From NCBI GenBank assembly GCA_003427395.1, contig BFEA01000918.1, forward strand, positions 117,475 to 181,474: DNA of 64,000 bases, given 5' to 3'. A program made the position numbers and the translations under genes. Source of the stretch: Chara braunii. Taxonomy: Eukaryota; Streptophyta; Charophyceae; Charales; Characeae. Below, one piece after another: positions 45,573-57,617 of this stretch. Numbering within the stretch: position 1 is the first letter of the stretch; each line of letters opens with the position of its first letter. Below the pieces are notes generated by a model. The model saw only the letters and a program-made list of their open reading frames with translations. It was not told the DNA's origin and ran no database searches.

Positions 45573-48150
45573 TTGGCAACAACGTCCGCGGGCGAAGAAC
45601 CGTCTACCTCCCGGATCGAGTTCCACATTCCTCGCGAGGTGCACCCCACGGCTTCGGCGCACAGCAGTTGCGTGTCAATGGGTGTTTCTTACTCATCATC
45701 TGATGACGAGAGTGATCGGTTGGTGGCCACTGATTACTCGTCTGGACAACAGTCCTCTTTCAGTGGACCTTTGCTTCACGCTACCTCCAGTAGTACGAAG
45801 TTGGTTGCCACCGACTATTCTTTGGAGGAACTTTCCACAGCACGGACGAGTCCAACGCAAGTGCAAAGTGATGACACGATTCCAATTGAGAGTCAGTCTG
45901 GGTCGGAAGCATCTGGCAGGAATGATGAAGAGAGAAGGGCGATACTGCAGATTTTGCCCGCACCTCTACAGGCGAGAGACGAAGGTATAGCATGGCTAAT
46001 AGGAACGCTAGGAGGAAAGAACAGTACAAAAGAGCGAGAAACATGCTGTCCGAAAAAAGACTGCTCATGGTGCGTGGCATGGCATGTTGCAAGGCTCGAT
46101 GTTGTTACGATGTGTCGCCAGAGGAAGTGCGAAAGGTTAGACTGGGACTGTATTGTAAGAGTCCAGGATAGCGAACTGAGTGGTGGATGAAAAGTATTAA
46201 GGATTTCACTGTAAATGAGGGTGGACAGAAACGTGTCCGCCCTGTGGAGTTGGAACGTTCGATGTGTGTCAGGGCGTACTGCATTGTACTCGGTCTCTCG
46301 CGAAATACATTTACAGCTACAAAAAGCGTTTTGACAATGACTACGTGCGTTCCGAGCATGGCCTGACGGGAAGATATCGGCCAACCGATAAAACGGTCTT
46401 CATGCTTGCCAACATGAGAACGTTCATCGAGTGTCATGCGGATAGCATGCCGAATGAGGTGGCTAACCAAGGTGGGGTTTCCTGACCGAAGCTTCGACTC
46501 CCGGCTGCTTTCACGAAGACATTTATTTATGAGTCCATCAAATCAGACTTTTTGGCCGCTGGCCTCGATGTCGTGTCTGAGTCCAACTTTTATAAACTGT
46601 GGCGGCGACATTTTTTCCACGTTTCCCTCACGCAATCTAACACGTTCACGAAGTGCGTCGTCTGTCATGAACTGAAGAAACGTATACAATATGCTGCTCT
46701 TCCTCGAGATCGAGAGCAAGCTCGAGAGGATATGAAAGCACATCAAAGGACGTAGGTTGAACACAGATTGGACTACAGTCGAGCGAAAACTGATTCCATG
46801 GTTCGTCCGAACGAGCGTTTGTGTGTCATCATTGACGGCATGGATCAGAAGAAAACAACTATCCCTCATATTGGTCAAACGAACTACTCGAAAGCGCTTA
46901 GGCACGAGATGATGATGAAGACTAATCTGACAGGCATCATTGCACACGGTAGATGGCTGCACTATTGGTTAAGTTCGGAGTTTTCGAAGAGGTAGAAATA
47001 TGTTTCATGCTGGTGGGACACACCCATACAGACGTTGACTCTACTTTTAGCGTTTCCTCGAAGAAATTGAAAGACGTAGACGCTTATAATATGGACGAGT
47101 TCTTCGAGCTCATAGAGCAATCCCACAAAAAGCCTCCCAAATGTATTTTCCTCGATACGATGGAAGATTGGATTATTATAGTGGACCCGTACATTGCGTC
47201 AGACATTACCGGTATTTCAAAATCGCACTTGCTTAAATTTTTTATGGTTGGACATAATCCGGGAATGCTGTACAAGGAGTTTTGCGATGATGACAACTGA
47301 TTGCGCGAGGAAGGTCCGATTTTTTTGTTCAATCAAAACCCCGATGAAAGCTATGCAGGTCCTTCATGGCCGTTTGACCCACCTCATGTGCGACCCCTTC
47401 CTCGAAATGACTATTTGAATGACAAAATGAAATTGTTCGCTTCTGCGAGTTGCTGGAGAGTAGGCGATCGACGTGGTGCACTTACAATGACCATGAGGTG
47501 AGCAGGAGAGAAAGAGCTTTGTGTTACTGGGAGGAGGTTATCAAACATGGAGATGAGATCATCGCCAATGGTTTGTCCTCACAACCTCAGGAAAGTTTTT
47601 GGCCACGACCACGGCTGCTCGAAATCGATCGTCAACCTTCTCCTCACCGTGTCAACATCGACGACGACAGGCAACCCCTATTTGTTTGACGAAGAAAAAA
47701 TCGTCCGAAAACTAGTTTCGACCCCCTCGTGCATGTCCACGTGGGCACTTTTCTTATCCTTCGCCCCTCCGACGATGATATGTCCAGCGGTGTGCCAATC
47801 TGGGTGGGCAAACCTCTTTCTCAAGTGGTTATTGATTATAATCGGAAAATCATAATCAAGTGCTAGTGGAATATTGGGTGCCGACTGGGAGAGCAAAGTC
47901 GCTCGAACAACTTTATGAGAACGCATAGGAAAAACGATGGAAAATGACTGACCAGACAAAATGGCAGGATGCTGACTCGATCGCTTTTGGTTGGGAGAGA
48001 CCGCTCCGTGGTACAAGACCATTCACAACTGGACTTGTCATTCCTTCCAGTGTTCGACTGAATGCTGAAGCTGCACTTCTCGATCTGAGTCCATCTGGTA
48101 AAGGTCCATCTGGTGAACGGAGTGTAAATGGAGGGGACAATAACGATTAG
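45573..48150 (+). pseudogene. DUF7869-type DDE-transposase-like protein, element B
   Basis: This copy keeps the N-terminal half that lies outside the window in element A: a Ser/Asp-rich leader, a Cys-rich block (CCPKKDCSWC), and VRPVELERSMCVRAYCIVLG. The core follows with IIDGMDQKKTTIPH (about 46826) and VGHTHTDVD (about 47012). The middle acidic block (ADNCGGQ) is missing because about 184 bases are deleted at 46953, which also shifts the frame. Downstream are VDPYIASDITG, YKEFCDDDN and a TGA where element A has Trp. The C-terminal domain reads GVPIWVGKPLSQVVIDY, VEYWVPTGR and LYENA, followed by TAG at 47926-47928 and an in-frame continuation to 48150. Several other shifts occur. It cannot be an active nuclease. 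Confidence 0.7.
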
Positions 48151-48423
48151 TTTACGTCTCCCCGATAGAGTGGGGGAGTGTGATTTTTGTAAAATAATTG
48201 TTTGAACAGACGAGAATTCAGAATGGAGCATATTATTTTTTCGATGATGTAGCGTACCGAAATTTTGTCCACGGTCTACGGTTTAATTTTTTAAAAATGG
48301 TTGGTGATGGTTCAACAATTTTTGAAGTTAAGTTCATCATGAAGGCGATTTTTGTACTATTTCGATATTTCATTTTCATTTATGTTTGCATTTCATGTCT
48401 TGTGCAGGGAGTGTGACAGGAGT

Positions 48424-49325
48424 CATGGCCCATCGGCATGATTGTGCATGCCCCATTCACCCTTGTGCATGCGGATTCCGTGGTAAAAGGCGATACCGAA
48501 ATTATCGAGTCGATGACAACAGAGTTCGAAAACGACCCATGGATGACCGTCGTCCCTTTCTTTGACAAGCCTATCGATGCGTGGTCCGAGGCAGAATGTG
48601 ATAAAGCCATCTTGGCAAGGAAACGCCCATGGCATAAGGAGTACAAATTTGCTTTCACGATGGAGTGGGGAAGTCTGATCAAAGTACCTCATTATGCCAT
48701 TGGTGTCAAGCAACTTCCGTCCTTGCGCGCCACGCTCAGGCAGGAAGAGAATAACCGGTTTTACTTTCGTCTGGACAACGTCACGAGGTCACCTCAGGTG
48801 TGGCCTGCAGACTTGAAACGAGAGTTGTTGGACTATGCATCCTACAATCCGTTTTTGGAAGTATATCAGTTGCGCCGTGCCGGAATACTACCAAAAGATG
48901 TGTCATATTGTTGCATACGGTTGTTTGTGGCCGGTTCCGACTTCTGCAGAGTGTTGTGTGTGGTATGTTCAAACTGAAAGCGGACTTTGGAAGACGTTGT
49001 GGTGCTAGTTTCTTGCAACATCCTTAGAATCTTTGTTCGCAACATGGGGAATAAGGGCCTTCTGTACGAGAACGGACAATCCGATTTGGAGATTGCGAGT
49101 CGAATTGATGAGGTTCATAAGTGGCATGAGGTAGAGCAAGTGACATGTTGTGTGCGTGACGCCATCGGTAAGTCCTTGGCAGGTGCCTGTAGGTTTGTAC
49201 GAATGAAGTACATTTCGGTGTTCTCGAGGGTGGCGACGAAGGGACAACCACAAACCTTTGTTTTCGGGTCGTCTATGAATGTCTTATACGGGTTTGGTTC
49301 TAAAGGGACGCAGGGACATCGGTAG
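48424..49325 (+). pseudogene. Companion-family protein B, one in-frame TGA
   Basis: The reading frame from about 48438 encodes NDPWMTVVPFFDKPIDAW, MEWGSLIKV, DVSYCCIRLFVAGSDF, RVLCVVCSN, then TGA at 48975-48977, and continues in frame with EDVVVLVS, VRDAIGKSL, VRMKYISVFS and FGSSMNVLYGFGS to 49325. It is homologous along its length to the minus-strand protein at 33090-34253. An upstream pyrimidine-rich tract ending TTGTGCAG just before 48410 looks like a 3' splice site, as in element A. It follows the DUF7869-type gene by about 270 bases on the same strand. Function is unknown; linkage suggests an accessory protein of the element. Only one stop separates it from being intact. Confidence 0.6.
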
Positions 49326-49539
49326 GAACATCAAATTTTGTAAATAATAGCGTTTTAAAAAGTTTACATTGTTGCGGCTCGTAGTGTTTAATTTAGACGC
49401 AGTTCAATGTACAGTTGGGTTGTAGCGTTTAATGTAGACGTACTTCAATCTTGCAATTGCAATTTCTTGCAAGTGTCGGTACAATTTTGAACTTGAATTA
49501 CCGATACAATTTTTGACGTTTAATTTTTTACGGGTACGA

Positions 49540-50260
49540 CATTTCTTGAAGTGAGACAGAATCCATGGCACTCACGTGAATTTCTGTTTCATATGAACAT
49601 GTCATATCTGTTTATGATTTTTTGTCAAAGTGCGCCGGAATCTATACATAAACGATCTAGTTTCGCCTTCACACAATGTCATGTGTAGTACGTCTGATTC
49701 AAGTGCATTTCAATGTATGACAATGACATGTCATTTTCGTCTTTAAAGTCATATAAATTGTCGAAGTGTGATAGAGTCCATAATTATCGAAGTGTCACAG
49801 TGTTGGAATCCATCCTTAAATCACACCGAACAGACTGAGTGTCACGTCTTTAAATAAGTATGTTGTACATAAATTATGTGCGATGGAACCCAAATCCACG
49901 TTACTTAAACCGTAATCCTGTTTGTCGTGTGATTCGTTTGACAATGTCGTGTGATTCGTTAAACTTTGTCATGATTAGTATACATTTAATAGAGTTAAAG
50001 CAAAAATTATCGAAGTGCGACGAAATCCATACTAGACTATTAGCACTTAAACCATCCGTATGCTTGCCGTAAATGTTCCACTTCGATTGAGTTTCAATAA
50101 ATAAAAGGAAGTCACTATGTCATCTAAAAGAGGTCCGACTCAATGCTGACACAAAATTGAGCAAGGTGTAAAGAAATTGAGAGTTCAACAATTCATGTTG
50201 TAACCGTAACGACTTTTCAGTTACAAAATTGATGGAAGTGCAATGGAATTCACACTTAAT
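49540..50260 (+). repeat. Cluster of degenerate GAAGTGCGACGGAATCC repeats
   Basis: About seven copies occur near 49546, 49627, 49758, 49786, 49873, 50009 and 50231. The shared form is GAAGTG-x-GA-x-GGAATCCATAC-TTAA. This resembles the reverse orientation of the 22-bp palindromic motif, diverged. The DNA is AT-rich and no gene is supported. Confidence 0.5.
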
Positions 50261-50669
50261 CCATCATGATCAGTAAGTGATTGCCTTGAATCTCCAGTTT
50301 AGATTCAATTTATGGCCTCTCAATTGCATTATTCGCGTTCCTATGTTCCATTCAGGTCCAAAATATAGCGATTTTAACATGAAATTAATAGCGTGCGAGT
50401 ACCAATTTGAAATATAATTTTCTATTTTAACGAATAATATGTTCCTCGGAGGCATCATCATTCCTCCCCTCTCTCAAGCTTTCACCATTTACAGACCTCT
50501 CTATAACCATCGAGCGACAGTAGAGGCAAACGTCTGTTCAGGCGAACTAGTTTTTCACCTTTTTCCAAAGCTCACGTCCAATCAGCAACTCCTCCCCTAC
50601 TTCTCCGTTTCAGTCGAGGTTTCACCATGGACCTAACCAAGGAACTTCTTTAGTCTTAGACTAAACTCT

Positions 50670-51036
50670 CCTCGGTGATCAACCCGCACATGGAGGAAGT
50701 AACCGAAGATTCGCCCTGCCGGCAACCGCATCGGTTTAATAGGCTTTATGGTAAAGCCATCTCACCGGCATCCCTGGCTCACTTACGCAAGCGAACGAGG
50801 CTAAGGAAAACCTTCAGGATGAAATACTCAGATCATAAACAGGTAATCACGATTTATCGGAGAGGAACTTTGCCTTACCATTGCACGTTTCATCAGTGTT
50901 GAATCTGGAGTCTTACTAATCGTTGTTTTCACCATTCAGTTTCAAGGATAATTTGTACTTGAGTTTCATTTCAGGACTGATTTTTCTGCGAAAGCTCCGT
51001 ATCGATTATGTGCTTTAAGGCCAACCGGTACTATGG
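50670..51036 (+). other. Possible small exons of an unknown gene
   Basis: A frame at 50675-50855 reads RLYGKAISPASLAHLRK and ends before a GTAATC donor-like site. A segment of about 60 bases ending at 51035 lies between TTTCATTTCAG and GTAAGT, and encodes TDFSAKAPYRLCALRPTGT. The borders look spliceosomal but neither protein piece is recognised. Confidence 0.25.
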
Positions 51037-51992
51037 TAAGTAACCTCAACCTAGTTACACTCGGTTGGCATCTATGCCAGATTATTTATAAGACCCCAAG
51101 GAAGAACCTACGACGCGTCATTACAACAATGGGTACGGAAAGATTTACAATGGGAGCTGTATTCGCTTCAGGTTTGGGAGAGCGATACCTTCTATGTTTC
51201 ACACGTTGCTTACTCGACTGTAGGAAACTTACAAACCGAAGAAAATAAGGACAGAGTAATGAGGGGGAAAGAGGGGGTCAGAGAGAAGAAAATAGAGTGA
51301 GAAAGAAAGAAAAGGAGGGGAACGAAATCTACCTCGGAAGTCAACTCCAATAAGCCATACCACCCTACTATTCGTAACACTTACCTCCCCACTAAAAGGT
51401 TGGGTTACGCTTCTTCCTGTTGACATCGCAACTCTGTGAACCATTTTTACCAAGTTTAGCGAGCTAACGAAGGACTGAGTGAGAGCGAGAAAGTGTCTGA
51501 GAATCAGAGAAGGAGGGTGTGTCATGGGAAGAAAGGCGGGAAGAAAGAAGGAAGGAAAAAAAAAAAAAAAAAAGGGGGGGGGTGAGAAAGAGATAGGGAA
51601 GAGGAAAGAATAAGAAGAAGGAAGGCTAAGAAGAAAGAAAAGCGGGTGAGTTCGAAGCGCCTATTTTATGAAGATACACAGAGCACTTCTTTGCTACTCT
51701 GTGCAGCTCCACTGCCTTGAAGAATTCATTATCTATCCTTCGAACAAACACTTATAAGGAACAGACCTTTAGCATACGGTTGCTAGACAGAAACTGAAGT
51801 ATACTCTTGGATTTATGAACAATCTTAGCGCCAACCCAACTCTTTCAAAGCTTTTAGCTAAATTACTTATCGGATAGTAATCAATCTTGTACTATTTATC
51901 TATACAATGGCAAACTATGATATAGCCTTAAAATGAGATAGGCAAATCTGTACTACTCAGATAATAAGGCTTAATGAACTGATTAACTCTAA

Positions 51993-52038
<46 letters not shown>

Positions 52039-52092
52039 GAAGAAGAAGAGAAAAATGAGGAGGATGAGATGGCGAGGAGGAGGTCGAGGCGG

Positions 52093-52157
<65 letters not shown>

Positions 52158-53175
52158 GAAGAAGAAGAGAAAAAGAGAATGAAAGAAGGTAGGAGAGGGA
52201 AGAAAGGATAAATGAAAGGGGAAGGTTTTCTATATCAAGAAATTATCTGCACTTTATTCGTCGTGAACTTTCAGAAGTTTCGTCCATGGTAGGTTACGAT
52301 TGTTGTCAGACATTCGCCTGAGTTTTGTAGTCTTTCGTCGAGAACATGCGCCGAAGGTTGTTTCGACGCGCTGGCCTCACTAGAGCCAGAGATGGCAGAC
52401 TGTTGTACTAGTGATATCTGATCTTCAGCGAGCCGCACATCTGAATCGTGCTTGCACCCTGATGCTTTGTGGTTTTACCTTGCCTATGACCATGAATAGT
52501 TAATGTAAGACTTGGCTGAGGCAGGAGAATATGACGGGCTTTAAACGTTCACGGATGGCGGTTGCTGGGTGATCTAACATAAGCCTTAACTATGAACGAG
52601 CAGGAATGAGGGAGCACAGATGGGGAAAATGGATTCGCTGCATGGTTTGAGGTTCAGTAGGCAGCAGGATGGACTAACTATAAATGGAGGCAAAGTCTAG
52701 GAAGGACCTCCATGAGTCGTTCGGTTTATTTAGATGTTGCTCTGAGATTAATACTTTGGGTAAATCTGCTTGTCGGGTTCACAAACCTTGCAAGGGAATT
52801 ACTATTTGAGTATATATGATGTTGGGATGCTGACTGACTCTGTTGGATTTACGTATAGGTTTGGAGTGATCTCATTGATGGATTATAAAAAAAATCTTTG
52901 AAGTCTGGTACGATCAGTATTTACTGTGTATGTAACGAAGTTTTTATGTTTGAGTAATCTTCTCTCTCTTCTGACCACCTTAAGATCCGGTTGCTCATCA
53001 AGTTTCTTTCGGTTCATTTCTTACTAAGGGCTTTCACAGAGAAACATAAAACAACCTTAAATGAAAGGTGAAGTGGAGGAAGAAGGAAGGAAAGGGTAAG
53101 GAAGGATTTGCACATAATGCTAAACTTTGAGAAACGCGCAATTTTTCATACCCAACATGGGCTGATTTCACAATT

Positions 53176-54576
53176 CAGAAAGGATATCATTTCTGCACCT
53201 TCCTAATCTTAATCGTTTTGCAAGATCCTATTAAAAAAAAAAAAAAAAAAAAGGGAAGAAGGGAAGAGAGGCGAAGGTGTTTTCCGAACGAAAGATCTTC
53301 TCTCCATTACGAAGTGCGATCATAGTCAACACCAACCATTCTTGCAACTAATCCCTAAATCATCCAAACTCACCATTTCAGTAGACCATGTCGACTCAGT
53401 AGACTGGCCAACTCATGTAAAGGACATCTTTTCGAGGTAAGTTTCTACTTTTAATCATTAAGGCTAATGTTGTACCAGGGTTTTTCACCTGTCTTACTTA
53501 TGAGCTGCTTTCACTCATCATTAAGTGTTTGGAATTGTTTAAAAAAAAAAAAAAAAAAAGGAAGGCTATCAATCCTGCATCTTACCTAATCTTGATTGCT
53601 TTGCAAGATAATCCATCTTAAAATCAAAAAAAAAAAAAGGAAGAGAAGAAAGAGCGGAAGGGGTATTTTTCGAACTTAAGATCTGTTACGAAGCGTAATC
53701 ATTGTTATCACCTGCCATTTCTTGCATCGAATCTCCAAATCATCCAAACTCACCACTTCGGTAGAGCATCCCGACGCAGACAATTGACCATCTTAGGAGA
53801 GGGATATTTTCGACGTAAGTTTCTACTTAATCGGTAAGAATAATGTTGTACCAAAGATTTTCACTTGTCTTATTTGTGAGATGCTTTCACTCGTCATCAG
53901 GTGCTTGGATTTGAAAAAAAAAAAAAAAAAAAAAAAAAGGCGAAAAAGGACGAAGAAGGATATCATTCCTTCATCTTTCATAATCTTGATCGCTTTGCAA
54001 GATGATATTAAAAAAAAAAAAAAAAAAAAAGGAGAAGAAAAAAGAGAGAAGGGGTGTTTTCAGAACTGAAAATCTGCTCATACATTACAAGCGCGATCGT
54101 TCGTCGTCACGTGCCATTTTCCTGCATCGAATCCCCAAATAATCCAAACTCACTATTTTGGTAGAGCATCTCAACTCAGACAACGTGCAACCTCATGTGA
54201 AGGACAATTTTCGAAGTAAGTCTCTACTTTTAATCGGCAAGACCAATGTTGTACCAAGGGTTTTCACCCGTCTTACTTGTGAGCCATATTCATTTGTCAT
54301 CAAGTGCTTGGATTTTTTTATTTTTTTTTTTGTTACAACAAAGGGAGGAGGGGGGCTATCATTCCTGGAGTGTCTTAATCTTGATCGCTTGGCAGAAAAG
54401 AAAAAAAAAAAAAAAAAAAAAAAGGGAAAAAAGAAAAGGATCAGGGAAGGGGTGTTTTCCAAACTTACGATCTGCTCATCCAGTACGAAGCATGATCATT
54501 GTGATCAATTGCCATTTCTCGCATCGAATCGAAGCTCACCATTTCAAAAAACCATCTCACATCCGAAACTTGGTTC

Positions 54577-54580
<4 letters not shown>
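53176..54580 (+). repeat. Tandem repeat with about 390-bp period
   Basis: About 3.6 diverged units share, in order: GATATCATTCCT, TTGATCGCTTTGCAAGAT, a poly(A) tract, GGGGTGTTTTC, AAATCATCCAAACTCACCA, GTAAGTTTCTACTTTTAATC, AATGTTGTACCAAGG, TTTTCACCTGTCTTACTTGTGAG and a second poly(A) tract. The first poly(A) tracts start near 53233, 53627, 54010 and 54399. Confidence 0.85.
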
Positions 54581-54611
<31 letters not shown>

Positions 54612-55697
54612 GAAGGAAGAAGAGAAGGAGGGAAGTGTGGTTATGGATTGAGAACGGGTTGGCAAGACTAAGATGAAGAACTCTCATATCCATCTTATTT
54701 TACTTTCCAATCATTTCAGTGATGAACTTCATACTTCAAGATCTCTCAAAAAAAAAAACAAAAAAAAAGGAAGACTCAAGCAGCCCATTATTCAAGCACG
54801 TATCGACCATCTCGCGGAAACTTCGATTAACATATCTGTTGTTTCTTTTAAAAAAAAAAAAAAAAAAAGGAAGGGAAAAAAAAAGGGAGGAAGAAGAAGA
54901 AGGAAGGAGAAAGCAACCCTTACTTACCATCGCATAAGACACGGAGACTCTTAATCTTTTACAACTTTCTTTAACTGTTCTCTCCGTGTAACGGAGTCTT
55001 ACTAAGGGCATAACAAATGCTCTAGCAAGGACCTTAAAAAAAAAGAAAAAAAAAAGGGGGGGGGGAAGAAAGGAGGGAGAAGGGAGGAAAAAAGAAATGT
55101 ATAGGAGAAAAGGTTAAGGAAGGGAGATGGAAGAAGAAACGATAGAATAATTGATGGATCAAAGAAAAAAGGAAGATAAGCATTGGCCACCTTTGCTGAA
55201 GAACCTAACTTACCATTCATCATAACCCAGTGTCAAATCAAGATTCATCCCGACCACCGAGAAGAAACCAAGATGTTAACTGAAGTAGGTAAGAGGTCAC
55301 AAGATAACTAAATCCACGTATTTACTTAATCTGGGATTGATTACGCATTTAGTGCTATCCCTGGGCAATACAATCCACCAAGATGCTAATGAAACCCTAG
55401 CGGCGGTTCGCGTCCACTAACCGCTTTTCACTACGATGCTACAACTATACATATCCTTATCAGAAAGGAGGTGTCCTAGAAGCCAGATTCAGATAAGCTT
55501 TGTCTGCCTCTTTTAAGGAAGACCCGTTATCCGAAGGTTTCGGTGGCCTGGGCCTGGGCGGAAAAGACATACCGCACAGAAAAAAAAAAAAAAAAAAAAA
55601 GAGGAAGAAAAGAGAGCTCCGCTTGAGCAAAAGCAGTACGGAAGAATAAGGGGAAAACATAGGGCCTAATTTATCGGCTAAAGGAGGAATTGCACTT

Positions 55698-56798
55698 GTG
55701 CTGATCAAAATCAATACAGACTCAAAAACAATGATCGTTGTACTACCTTCCAATTTAATTCAACTACCCAGTCCTTTAGCAAATGTTGTCCGAGTATTAA
55801 ACTTATTTGAAGCATTGACCCCTACTTTCAGTAACTCAAAAAAAGGAGGGAAAGGAAGGAAGAAGAGAAGATATAAAAAATATAATAATTATTACAAGGA
55901 GGCCAGCATAAAACCAACACTCACTCAGGAAACCGTGTTTATATGTATTTCCTTGAATTGTGCAGACGGTTTCTGCACCACCTCCACCAGATCCTGCTAT
56001 TGCCTGGTGGCAGTGATCAAGAGGCTAAGACTTCAGGACTTTGAGGGTTCCATAGAGATCCTCGTTCACCACAGGTTTGCAAAGTTCATGGTACTGGACA
56101 CAAAGGAAGCCTCACTGGCAGACCCACGATCAGCCAGCCTCCTCAGATTTGTCAACTGGAAAGCGGTCAGCTACCATGCTGCACTAGGAGGTTTCTTAAG
56201 CTCTTTGGCTATCGACAAGTTGGTTTTGCACCGCCAGCAGCAAGTAATAGGCAAAGTGAAAATGTTGGGAAATGAGGGACCAACAACTTTCTGGTTAGTG
56301 GATATAGACGTTTGGGCCTCCATCTTGAGCAACTGGTTTTGGACCCTAACCTTTACCTACCATTCCACTGACACTACCACAAGTAGGACCATAGACAGTT
56401 TGCAAGGAGACAACCTCCTCAACACTCTTGCAGCGGACAGTCAGTATTCCAATAGACTGAAACCTCTCAAGCAAACGGTTTTCCTTACACTAGGATTTGC
56501 CCTATCTGAACTGCCTTGCCCACCAAACAGACCATTGGACAAGAGGATCATGGAGAGAAGTGACATAGAGCAGTTCTTGACTTTCCTGGCAAACTCTGAA
56601 TTTCCTGTCGATTTCCACCCATCATTAATTCATCTCCTCCTAGAAATTTTGGCAGGATTAACTGACCACTGTTGCGAAGCGGCTCGCTTGTTAATCTGGT
56701 TCAGTAGTGGACCAGCTCAATGGATGGCCACCATTATTCAAGACTCTGCACAGGTCTTACCTGCAGATCCAAAGTCGGATGTTTCTGAGGAAGAATAA
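55698..56798 (+). CDS. Unknown 366-codon frame before the DIRS-like RT
   Basis: This is a long plus-strand frame in otherwise non-coding AT-rich DNA, with balanced protein-like composition: hydrophobic segments (LLRFVNWKAVSYHAALGG, FLTFLANSEFPVDF) and an acidic end (SDVSEEE). No domain is recognised. The first 60 or so residues include a Lys/Gly-rich purine repeat and are doubtful; protein-like sequence begins about NCADGFCTTSTRS. It lies 2 kb upstream of the DIRS-like reverse transcriptase on the same strand, where ORF1 (Gag) of such elements would be, but a host exon is equally possible. Confidence 0.45.
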   Translation: MLIKINTDSKTMIVVLPSNLIQLPSPLANVVRVLNLFEALTPTFSNSKKGGKGRKKRRYKKYNNYYKEASIKPTLTQETVFICISLNCADGFCTTSTRSCYCLVAVIKRLRLQDFEGSIEILVHHRFAKFMVLDTKEASLADPRSASLLRFVNWKAVSYHAALGGFLSSLAIDKLVLHRQQQVIGKVKMLGNEGPTTFWLVDIDVWASILSNWFWTLTFTYHSTDTTTSRTIDSLQGDNLLNTLAADSQYSNRLKPLKQTVFLTLGFALSELPCPPNRPLDKRIMERSDIEQFLTFLANSEFPVDFHPSLIHLLLEILAGLTDHCCEAARLLIWFSSGPAQWMATIIQDSAQVLPADPKSDVSEEE

Positions 56799-57222
56799 AA
56801 CATTGACAGTAAGTCAGTGGGAGGGAGTTCATCTAAGCTTGAGGCTTGGATACCGGAACTTAACTGTCTTGCGGACCTGATTAGGTTTCAGATGACTCAA
56901 ATGATCAAGGTTGCAATTTTGTGTTGGTAATTTTTAGATTGAACCTGTAGTACAGGGTTGCAACTTTTTGAACTTGCTTTTCATTAAGCTGACCATTTCG
57001 ACTCTACTTTTGCGCAAATTCTGTTTTGTTAATTAGCAATTCTCCAATTTTGATTGTTACTTGAGAAAGGTTGTATGAAATGATTGGACCCTTTTTCGCT
57101 CAATTTATGGCAATCGCAGCTCTCCAATTCTGTTATCCTTGTGGTTATTATGAGGAATTGTCACCATTTGTCACTCATTTGGTTATAAGGATGCATGATT
57201 GCATTTCAACATTCCACTTTTC

Positions 57223-57253
<31 letters not shown>

Positions 57254-57617
57254 GGAAAGAAGAAGATGAAGAAGAAAAGGGAGAAGAAAAAAGGAAGGAA
57301 AGGAAGGGAAATAGGAGAAAGAGAAAGAAGGTGAAGAGGAAGGAAGGGTAAGAAAAAAGTAAGTAAGGAAGTAAGAGAACGAGGAGGAGGAGTAGGATGG
57401 AGGAAGAAAAGAAGGAACAAGAAGGGAAGGGAAGGGGTATAACTAGGAACTAATTACTTTAGAAAGAGAGGGAAAGAATTTAAGAAGAACCAATAGCAAA
57501 AAAAAAAAAAAAAAAACAAAGGGAAGAAAATAAAAGAGAAAGAAGAGGGAGACGAGGTAAGAAGGATGTTTTAAAAGAGTAAGTCCCTAAGCTCAATTTT
57601 GGCTCTCGATTATTACA

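Larger units (their letters stand above)
51240..57600 (+). repeat. AT-rich region with strand-biased poly(A)/purine tracts
   Basis: About fifteen runs of 10-60 A occur, all on the plus strand and nearly all followed by GGAAGAAG-type purine sequence: for example 51556, 51998, 52093-52152, 53233, 53540, 53914, 54010, 54399, 54581, 54850, 55580, 57227 and 57499. Two of them share the same 25-base flank (52034 and 52153). No comparable T runs occur apart from one T-rich stretch at 54314. Apart from the frame at 55698-56798, no gene is recognised. Confidence 0.85.
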
